Origin: Solobacterium sp.
GTDB lineage: Bacteria > Bacillota_I > Bacilli_A > Erysipelotrichales > Erysipelotrichaceae
Assembly (NCBI GenBank): GCA_017536845.1
Contig: JAFWCP010000059.1
Coordinates: 1 to 5,328 of the forward strand
Reading direction: 5' to 3'
Length of the DNA: 5,328 nucleotides
The first letter of the stretch is position 1. Each line of letters starts with the position of its first letter. Position numbers and translations under genes: made by a program. Below, one piece after another: positions 1 to 4,433 of this stretch. The notes under the pieces were generated by a model that was given only the letters and a program-made list of their open reading frames with translations, made no database searches and had not been told where the DNA came from.

Positions 1-71
1 ACATGCCCCTTCGGGGTCAGGGAGTCGACGGTATAGTCAGGTTTTGCATGACGGATCAGCAATATCCTCAA
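1..71 (-). CDS. Histidine phosphatase family protein, N-terminal fragment (runs off left edge)
   Basis: Read on the minus strand, this is the first 23 codons of a protein starting MRILLIRHAKPDY. A short beta strand followed by Arg-His-Ala is the signature start of the histidine phosphatase (phosphoglycerate mutase-like) superfamily, in which this His becomes the phospho-enzyme intermediate. The following PDY...DSLTPKGH stretch also fits, since the L-T-x-x-G piece precedes the first helix in many members. Substrate cannot be told; the family includes phosphoglycerate mutases, cobalamin/alpha-ribazole phosphatases and SixA-like protein phosphatases. The start chosen is TTG at 69-71, 8 nt after AGGAGG (80-85 on this strand). 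An in-frame ATG at 96-98 would add nine residues (MYYFQEEEA), but it lies at the predicted transcription start and has no ribosome site. The C-terminal part is outside the window. Confidence 0.8.
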   Translation of the reverse strand, partial: MRILLIRHAKPDYTVDSLTPKGH

Positions 72-79
72 GGCTTCTT

Positions 80-85
80 CCTCCT
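80..85 (-). promoter_or_regulatory. Ribosome binding site of the histidine phosphatase gene
   Basis: A full AGGAGG on the minus strand sits 8 nt before TTG at 69-71. It supports the TTG as start in preference to the in-frame ATG at 96-98, for which this hexamer would lie inside the coding sequence. Confidence 0.75.
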
Positions 86-103
86 GAAAATAATACATTA
101 CAT

Positions 104-132
104 ATTTTACCGATCAGGACTGATAAGTTCAA
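104..132 (-). promoter_or_regulatory. Sigma-A-type promoter for the histidine phosphatase gene
   Basis: On the minus strand there is TTGAAC (127-132), a 17-bp spacer, then TAAAAT (104-109), which is close to consensus. Transcription would start near position 97, giving a leader of about 26 nt before the TTG start. The spacer contains the inverted repeat ATCAG-GA-CTGAT (113-124, plus-strand reading), a possible operator inside the promoter. The repeat is only 5 bp per arm, so it may be chance. Confidence 0.6.
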
Positions 133-177
133 GAAGCAACAAAATGTATACAGACTGTAAGTGGCATTGAACAACGT

Positions 178-206
178 TTGACGAATTCATAATTCTGTCA
201 TATAAT
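178..206 (+). promoter_or_regulatory. Sigma-A-type promoter for the serine hydrolase gene
   Basis: TTGACG (178-183), a 17-bp spacer, then a perfect TATAAT (201-206). The predicted transcription start is near 213. The ATG at 205-207 overlaps the -10 box and lies upstream of that start point, so it cannot be the translation start for mRNA from this promoter; this supports ATG 253. The spacer holds a short inverted repeat GAATT-cat-AATTC (183-195), which could bind a regulator but is weak on its own. Confidence 0.75.
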
Positions 207-232
207 GATAAAAATATGTAATAATTTGGAAC

Positions 233-245
233 AAAAAAAAGGGGG
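233..245 (+). promoter_or_regulatory. Ribosome binding site in an A8G5 homopolymer pair
   Basis: Eight A (233-240) run into five G (241-245), ending 7 nt before ATG 253. The purine-rich AAGGGGG serves as the Shine-Dalgarno element and fixes the start at 253. The paired homopolymers are unusual: slippage in either tract would change ribosome-site strength or spacing without altering the protein. Confidence 0.6.
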
Positions 246-252
246 CTGCATT

Positions 253-1680
253 ATGTTCAGGAAACTGACAGCTTTCATGATCGTGATCGTACTGATATTC
301 GCCTCTGTTCAGATCGCAGGGGCAGACAGCTACAGAACAATGAAAAGAGGATCACGTGGAGAAGACGTGAAAGAAATGCAGCAGGCGCTCAAAGAGCAGG
401 GATTTTATGACGGAAAGACGGATGGTGTATACGGTAAAGGTACCATGAACGCGGTGAAAGCTTTTCAGAGTGAAAACGGTCTGAAAGCCGACGGAATCGC
501 AGGGCCGGAGACGCTGAAAAAGCTTTTCGGAAAAGAGAAGGATGCCGAAGAAACAGTCAATGCTGTTCAGAATGATACAAGTGAGAAGAACGCGGAGAAC
601 AACCAGGAAAGCATCAGCATCCCGGATGAAGTCGCTTCATTTCTTGAAACGGTTGCCGGGAAGAGCGGCGCCGTGTGCGGTACACTCATGCTGACCAAAG
701 ACGGCCGGCCCTTTCTCACATGGTCATTTGGCGGAGTCAATGAGAAAACATGTTTCCGTATCGCCTCGGTCACCAAATGGGTTACGGCAATCGGCATTAT
801 GACCCTGTATGACAGGAATAAACTTGACCTTGACAAAGATATCGGCTCATATCTCGGCTTCAAAGTGAGGAATCCGGGTTATCCCGATATCCCGATCACA
901 GCACGTATGCTTATGAGTCATACATCTTCCATATCAGCAGACGCTTCAGATTATCATCCTGACTGGAACAAGATCGGAAAAAACGGATACGATCCGATCT
1001 TTGACGAAACCGTAAAACCGGGCACGAAATATGCGTATGCCGATTATAACGGCGCGCTGTTCGGCTGCCTGATCGAAGCGATCTCCAGGCAAAGCGTACA
1101 GAATTATATGAATTCAAAGGTGTTCAAACCGCTTGGACTGACAGCAGCGTATTCACCGAAATTCCTGCCGTCAGGTCCCGCAACAAAAGACCTTCTGAAT
1201 CCGCAGGGGAAAGTACAGATATCGGTTCAGAAAGACAGAAACAGAGACTACAACAATAAGGCCGACCCCAAGGGCAACAACGGATATACCGTAGGAAAGC
1301 TTTATATAAACGCAGAATCGCTCACATATCTTGCGCAGATGATGTGTAACGGTGGAGAACTGAACGGTAACAGGATACTGAATAAAGAAACGGTGAAACT
1401 GATGGAAGCTGATCAGCCGCTTCTTGACGAAAGCAGATACGGTCTTGGCACAGTCAGACTGAAACAGTTTGACCGCGGCACATGGTACGGACATCAGGGC
1501 CGATACAGCGGCCTGTCTTCAAATGTTTATTACCAGCGTGAGACCGGAATCACCATGGTCCTGATCATGAACGGATATGAGCAAAAACTTGTGGATAATG
1601 TTGTCCAGCCGGCTGTAAGCATACTCAGCAATATGGAAAAAATCGAATTTATTTGTATCGGCGAACAAAAAAGACAATAA
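253..1680 (+). CDS. Secreted serine hydrolase (class C beta-lactamase/DD-peptidase superfamily) with N-terminal peptidoglycan-binding domain
   Basis: A 475-residue protein, numbered from ATG 253. Residues 1-24 are a signal peptide: FRK, a hydrophobic core, and an AGA|DS cleavage site with no lipobox Cys. Residues 27-93 form a PG_binding_1 domain (GSRGEDVKEMQQAL, FYDGKTDGVYG, AFQSENGLKADGIAGPETL), which anchors enzymes to the cell wall. A polar linker spans about 94-121. The rest is the beta-lactamase-related domain with nucleophile Ser172 and Lys175 in SVTK, Tyr262 in YAD (the Y-x-N element, here with Asp third) and HQG at 414-416 in place of the KTG triad. The likely role is an extracytoplasmic D,D-carboxypeptidase or esterase acting on the envelope; true beta-lactamase activity is less likely but not excluded. 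An upstream in-frame ATG at 205 is rejected because it overlaps the -10 box and would put a polar extension before the signal peptide. The gene is monocistronic, with its own promoter and terminator. Confidence 0.9.
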   Translation: MFRKLTAFMIVIVLIFASVQIAGADSYRTMKRGSRGEDVKEMQQALKEQGFYDGKTDGVYGKGTMNAVKAFQSENGLKADGIAGPETLKKLFGKEKDAEETVNAVQNDTSEKNAENNQESISIPDEVASFLETVAGKSGAVCGTLMLTKDGRPFLTWSFGGVNEKTCFRIASVTKWVTAIGIMTLYDRNKLDLDKDIGSYLGFKVRNPGYPDIPITARMLMSHTSSISADASDYHPDWNKIGKNGYDPIFDETVKPGTKYAYADYNGALFGCLIEAISRQSVQNYMNSKVFKPLGLTAAYSPKFLPSGPATKDLLNPQGKVQISVQKDRNRDYNNKADPKGNNGYTVGKLYINAESLTYLAQMMCNGGELNGNRILNKETVKLMEADQPLLDESRYGLGTVRLKQFDRGTWYGHQGRYSGLSSNVYYQRETGITMVLIMNGYEQKLVDNVVQPAVSILSNMEKIEFICIGEQKRQ

Positions 1681-1694
1681 ATACCAAAGCTTTT

Positions 1695-1722
1695 AAGACC
1701 GGATAGGTATTCCGGTCTTTTT
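1695..1722 (+). terminator. Intrinsic terminator after the serine hydrolase gene
   Basis: A perfect 9-bp stem AAGACCGGA (1695-1703) / TCCGGTCTT (1711-1719) with a 7-nt loop, running into a T tract (1718-1722) and further AT-rich sequence. It begins 14 nt after the TAA stop and separates this gene from the SRAP gene. Confidence 0.85.
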
Positions 1723-1729
1723 ATATATA

Positions 1730-1759
1730 TTGCATATCAATATTGACCGCATATATAAT
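1730..1759 (+). promoter_or_regulatory. Candidate promoter upstream of the SRAP gene
   Basis: A perfect TATAAT (1754-1759) lies 18 bp after TTGCAT (1730-1735), a poor -35 match beyond its TTG. Transcription would start near 1766 and leave a leader of about 100 nt. An alternative pairing of TTGACC (1743-1748) with TAAATA (1770-1775) has a 21-bp spacer and is less likely. The region is AT-rich, so chance matches are easy; the preceding terminator makes some promoter here necessary. Confidence 0.45.
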
Positions 1760-1816
1760 ATGTTCCGGATAAATACTGTAAATATGCATAAAGATGATAA
1801 AAGACAGGACATGAAA

Positions 1817-1857
1817 GCCGGGGGAACCGGCAGAAAGGAAACACCGGACATACCGGT
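1817..1857 (+). promoter_or_regulatory. Structured 5' leader of the SRAP gene: two CCGG hairpins flanking a distant Shine-Dalgarno
   Basis: Two short hairpins are visible: GCCGG(gggaa)CCGGC at 1817-1831 and ACCGG(acata)CCGGT at 1843-1857. Between them is the only good Shine-Dalgarno-like run, AAAGGAA (1834-1840). It lies 28 nt before ATG 1869, too far for normal use. If the second hairpin folds, the effective gap falls to about 13 nt. The first hairpin's ACCGG (1826-1830) could instead pair with CCGGT at 1853-1857, enclosing the Shine-Dalgarno in a loop, so two exclusive folds are possible. Whether this is functional is inference; the stems are only 5 bp. Confidence 0.35.
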
Positions 1858-1861
1858 TTTC

Positions 1862-1875
1862 AGAACATATGTGCG
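1862..1875 (+). promoter_or_regulatory. LexA/DinR-box-like palindrome across the SRAP start codon
   Basis: The 14 bases AGAACATATGTGCG match the Firmicute LexA (DinR/Cheo) box CGAAC-RNRY-GTTYG at 12 of 14 positions when compared with the form CGAACATATGTTCG. Part of the right half is forced by the invariant Met-Cys-Gly codons, which weakens the match. The left half, GAACAT, lies in the leader and is free. SRAP genes were named for genomic association with the SOS response, so the location is plausible. A site this far downstream of the promoter would act as a roadblock. Confidence 0.3.
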
Positions 1876-2480
1876 GACGTTATGTGATAGCTCCCCTTGA
1901 TGATGAAATCCTTGAGATGATCCGGGAGATCAACAGAACAAAACTGGCTGAAATGTTCAGGGAGAAGGGGATTTCTCCGATCACGGAAGCAGGGGAGATC
2001 ACGCCTGCATCCGTCGTCCCTGCTGTTGCATTAAACAGGAAGGGAGAACGCCGCATTTTTCCGATGAAATGGGGCTTTGCACAGGATTATGCTAAAAAGC
2101 TGCTGATCAACGCCAGAGTTGAAACAGCTGCAGAAAAACCTGTTTTCAGGGAAGCATGGTCACAAAGGCGGTGCGTTATCCCTGCATCATATTATATTGA
2201 GTGGGATCATGACGAGAAGAAAAAACCGGAAAAGAAATATGTCATCAGACCGGAACAAAACGGCGTGGTCTGGCTGGCAGGATTTTACCGGATGGAGGGC
2301 CAGATCCCCGCATTCGTAATTGTAACAAGAGCAGCAGATGAAACGGTCAGCTGGATGCATGACAGGATGCCGGTCATACTTCAGGCGGATGACGCTGAAA
2401 GGTGGATACGTCACGACAATGATCCGGGTATGATTGCCGGGAAATGCCTCGGAAAAATGAAATGGGAGTACGCCGGGTGA
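1869..2480 (+). CDS. yedK: SRAP domain protein (YedK/HMCES family), abasic-site DNA-protein crosslinking protein
   Basis: A 203-residue cytoplasmic protein made almost entirely of one SRAP domain; E. coli YedK is about 222 residues. It begins MCGRY: the initiator Met is removed so that Cys2 becomes the N-terminal nucleophile, which forms a thiazolidine crosslink with abasic sites in single-stranded DNA and so protects them from breakage. The start is therefore fixed at 1869 despite the poor ribosome site. The other signature residues are present: Asn81 in NARVET, Glu111 in the PASYYIEW motif and His164 in MHDRMPVIL. The segments FPMKWGF (64-70) and WLAGFY (135-140) are also typical. No active-site residue is missing. 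It is first in a same-strand row with two unknown small genes, separated by 28 and 39 bp, possibly co-transcribed. A LexA-box-like sequence over the start suggests damage control. Confidence 0.95.
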   Translation: MCGRYVIAPLDDEILEMIREINRTKLAEMFREKGISPITEAGEITPASVVPAVALNRKGERRIFPMKWGFAQDYAKKLLINARVETAAEKPVFREAWSQRRCVIPASYYIEWDHDEKKKPEKKYVIRPEQNGVVWLAGFYRMEGQIPAFVIVTRAADETVSWMHDRMPVILQADDAERWIRHDNDPGMIAGKCLGKMKWEYAG

Positions 2481-2508
2481 AGACACGAATGAAAGGAAGC
2501 GGACAGCC

Positions 2509-2679
2509 ATGAAATGGTATTGGATACTGATCATCATTTCCGCTGTGATCGGTCCCTTTGAAGCAATGTATGCACTGAATAAAGCAAGAAACAGACGAGG
2601 GACGCAAAAAGGGAGACAAAAGCAGGAAGAAACAGATAAAAGAGAAGGTAAAACAGCTTCAGGCGGTGAATCAGAATAA
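2509..2679 (+). CDS. Small single-span membrane protein, 56 residues, function unknown
   Basis: ATG 2509 to TAA 2677-2679. Residues 3-23 form one hydrophobic segment rich in Trp, Tyr and Ile (WYWILIIISAVIGPF then EAMYAL). The tail from residue 25 is hydrophilic and strongly basic then mixed (KARNRRG, KGRQKQEE, ending GGESE). By the positive-inside rule the tail faces the cytoplasm. A GAAAGGAAG ribosome site sits about 11 nt upstream. The gene starts 28 bp after the SRAP stop and ends 39 bp before the next gene, so the three may share an mRNA. I do not recognise a family; the shape resembles many small clostridial membrane proteins that anchor or modulate a partner. It could be a chance ORF, but the ribosome site, clean topology and fit within the gap between neighbours argue for a real gene. 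Confidence 0.6.
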   Translation: MKWYWILIIISAVIGPFEAMYALNKARNRRGTQKGRQKQEETDKREGKTASGGESE

Positions 2680-2718
2680 GAGTTCATATGACGATGAAAG
2701 CCGGAAAGGAGGAAAAGC

Positions 2719-3222
2719 GTGACGGAAATCATTTCATACCGCCTTTCTTCCACCGGTATGTGGGGCTATTCATATTACCTGGGACAGGAATATATCGGTG
2801 AGACGACATGTATGATCAGCACATCATCCAATGTCAGGATCATCGGGGATGATATCACATGGTACAGCCAGTTCAAAATTGATACGGATATTGTACCGGG
2901 TATAAGCAGAAGGATAAAGGATAACCTTACTGAAGAGGAACTGTATAGGATCATATTCTGGCAGCCCGGTCAATACGCTATTGTGGCCAGGACCGAAAGC
3001 GGTAACTGGTCAATGAATGTTGAGGAAAGGAACGGTATGTACCTTTTCGGACGGTCAGGAATGCCGGTATCGGCTATTACGGAACGTGTGGAAGAAGCCG
3101 AATGGCTTCCGCCTTCAGCAATCCAGACCGAGCCCGCTTTCAGGACACGCTTTTATGAGCAGGAGGACAGCCCGGGATTTCAGATGATGGTTCTGTCTTT
3201 TCCGGCGCTGAAGATGATCTGA
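2719..3222 (+). CDS. Hypothetical protein, 167 residues, soluble
   Basis: Starts with GTG at 2719, 6 nt after a strong AAAGGAGG ribosome site (AGGAGG at 2707-2712). There is no signal peptide or membrane segment, so it should be cytoplasmic. The protein alternates short beta-like strands with turns, and has five Trp (15, 48, 81, 97, 129). One clear helix-like stretch lies near 63-79 (RRIKDNLTEEELYRII). The C-terminus reads RFYEQEDSPGFQMMVLSFPAL. The repeated beta pattern and the acidic-then-hydrophobic end faintly recall LURP-one/tubby-like C-terminal proteins, but I see no diagnostic motif and do not assign that family. It follows the small membrane protein by 39 bp and ends 8 bp before the -35 box of the xylan operon, with no terminator between. 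It is probably the last gene of the SRAP transcript, with possible read-through into the next operon. Confidence 0.75.
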   Translation: MTEIISYRLSSTGMWGYSYYLGQEYIGETTCMISTSSNVRIIGDDITWYSQFKIDTDIVPGISRRIKDNLTEEELYRIIFWQPGQYAIVARTESGNWSMNVEERNGMYLFGRSGMPVSAITERVEEAEWLPPSAIQTEPAFRTRFYEQEDSPGFQMMVLSFPALKMI

Positions 3223-3230
3223 ACAATCTC

Positions 3231-3259
3231 TTGACAGTTGATATGCTCTGTTTTATTAT
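3231..3259 (+). promoter_or_regulatory. Strong sigma-A-type promoter of the xylo-oligosaccharide operon
   Basis: Perfect TTGACA (3231-3236), a 17-bp spacer, then TATTAT (3254-3259). Transcription would start near 3266, leaving about 26 nt before ATG 3292. Just downstream, GTACGTAC (3268-3275) is a perfect 8-bp palindrome at the +3 to +10 region, and TTGAC (3231-3235) has an inverted partner GTCAA at 3261-3265. Either could be an operator for a sugar-responsive repressor; no catabolite-control (cre) match was seen in 3223-3291. Confidence 0.8.
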
Positions 3260-3280
3260 GGTCAAAAGTACGTACAACCC

Positions 3281-3286
3281 GGAGGG
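3281..3286 (+). promoter_or_regulatory. Ribosome binding site fixing the GH8 start
   Basis: GGAGGG ends 5 nt before ATG 3292. It selects this ATG over an in-frame TTG at 3238, which lies between the -35 and -10 boxes and upstream of the predicted transcript start. Confidence 0.8.
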
Positions 3287-3291
3287 CTATA

Positions 3292-4422
3292 ATGAAAACA
3301 GGAGCTTTTGCAACCGGCATATACCCGAACTATCTTGCAGAAGCCGGTATAAGCGAAGATGAAGCGCTCGAAAAAGTCAAGAAAGCGTTCGACATCATTT
3401 TCTTCGATCCGGAGGAAAACTTCTGTCATCATGCTGATGAAGACGCATGGTGTATGGTGGATACGGGCAATAATGATGCCCGCACTGAAGGCATGAGTTA
3501 TGGCATGATGATGTGTGTCCAGATGGACCGCAAGGATATTTTCGACAAACTATGGACTTTTGCCGAACGTTACATGCTTATCCATAAGGGCCCCAGCAGC
3601 GGATACTTCCGATGGTCCGTGAAAACAGACGGGCAGCCCAATTCAAACGGTCCGGCACCGGACGGGGAAGAATACTTCGCCATGGCTCTTTTCATGGCAG
3701 GAGCCAGATGGGGCAACTCAACCGGAAGCTTCGATTATGACACCAGGGCCAGGGAGATCCTGCGGCATGCTGTTCATCAGCATGAAATGATCAAAGGCGG
3801 ACAGCCAATGTGGGAGCCTGAAAACGGATATATCCGTTTTGTTCCGGAAATGAAGATATCCGATCCAAGCTATCATCTTCCGCATTTTTATGAACTGTTT
3901 GCCCTGAAGGCTGATAAAGAAGACAGGACGTTCTGGAAATATGCAGCTGAACAGAGCCGTAAATATATCGCGCTGTCAGCCGATCCTGAAACCGGTCTGT
4001 CACCGGAATACGCCGATTATGAAGGAAAGACAGTGCTTCTTTTCGGCAAACCGTGGGTCTATTATTCAGACGCTTACCGTGTTGCGGAAAACATCGCACT
4101 TGATCATGTCTGGTTCGGAGAAGATCCGCGTCTGTCACAGATCGCCACGCATATACAGGACTTTTTTGCCAGGCAGGACCTGGAAAACCTGAAGGCGTAT
4201 GAACTGAACGGACAACCGCAAAGCGAACCTGCGATGCATCCCACGGCGATCAGGGCCATCCTCGGAGCCGCTTCCATTGCGAGTGATTCGGAAAAAAGAG
4301 ACAGATTCCTGAAGGAATTTGCCGAAATGCCGATGCGGAGGGGTGTGAGACGATACTATGATAACTGCCTGTATTTCTTCTGCCTGCTGATGCTGACAGG
4401 CAACTACAGAATTTATCTGTGA
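3292..4422 (+). CDS. GH8 reducing-end xylose-releasing exo-oligoxylanase (Rex-type)
   Basis: A 376-residue (alpha/alpha)6-barrel glycoside hydrolase of family 8, aligning along its whole length with the Bacillus halodurans exo-oligoxylanase as I recall it (about 388 residues). It removes single xylose units from the reducing end of xylo-oligosaccharides of three or more units, with inversion. Key motifs: DTGNNDARTEGMSYGMMM with the expected proton donor Glu66; GPAPDGEEYF with Asp124; DPSYHLPHFYELF with Tyr194; YYSDAYRVAENI with the expected general base Asp260; and MHP with His316, matching a His near the reducing-end subsite in the B. halodurans structure. All equivalents are offset by 3 or 4 residues from that enzyme. 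There is no signal peptide, so it acts in the cytoplasm on imported oligosaccharides. The downstream GH120 gene follows by 11 bp in the same operon. This enzyme is unrelated to the redox repressor also called Rex. Confidence 0.95.
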   Translation: MKTGAFATGIYPNYLAEAGISEDEALEKVKKAFDIIFFDPEENFCHHADEDAWCMVDTGNNDARTEGMSYGMMMCVQMDRKDIFDKLWTFAERYMLIHKGPSSGYFRWSVKTDGQPNSNGPAPDGEEYFAMALFMAGARWGNSTGSFDYDTRAREILRHAVHQHEMIKGGQPMWEPENGYIRFVPEMKISDPSYHLPHFYELFALKADKEDRTFWKYAAEQSRKYIALSADPETGLSPEYADYEGKTVLLFGKPWVYYSDAYRVAENIALDHVWFGEDPRLSQIATHIQDFFARQDLENLKAYELNGQPQSEPAMHPTAIRAILGAASIASDSEKRDRFLKEFAEMPMRRGVRRYYDNCLYFFCLLMLTGNYRIYL

Positions 4423-4433
4423 GGAGGATAACA

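Noticed and set aside
96..98. In-frame ATG start (minus strand) for the histidine phosphatase
   Set aside because: It coincides with the predicted transcription start and lacks a ribosome site, while TTG 69-71 has AGGAGG at 8 nt. The call remains slightly open because ATG is the commoner start codon.
205..252. ATG 205 as start of the serine hydrolase
   Set aside because: It overlaps the TATAAT box, lies upstream of the predicted transcription start, has no ribosome site and would put a polar extension ahead of a good signal peptide.
2489..2512. Seven-codon upstream ORF whose TGA overlaps the ATG of the 56-residue gene
   Set aside because: It has no ribosome site, and an ATGA overlap can arise by chance in so short a frame. 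Nothing else supports translational coupling.
1811..2707. Shared 11-mer ATGAAAGCCGG at 1811 and 2696, each upstream of a gene
   Set aside because: The match is short and does not extend, and the surroundings differ. The alternative reading frames starting there overlap the well-supported genes and lack ribosome sites at proper spacing.
2187..2753. Long minus-strand open frames over the SRAP region and elsewhere
   Set aside because: They lie antisense to genes with recognised catalytic motifs, show low-complexity Ser/Phe/His-rich translations and have no ribosome sites.
3238..3291. TTG 3238 as start of the GH8 gene
   Set aside because: It lies between the -35 and -10 boxes of a strong promoter. 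The extra 18 residues do not resemble the family, whereas ATG 3292 has GGAGGG and matches the family N-terminus.
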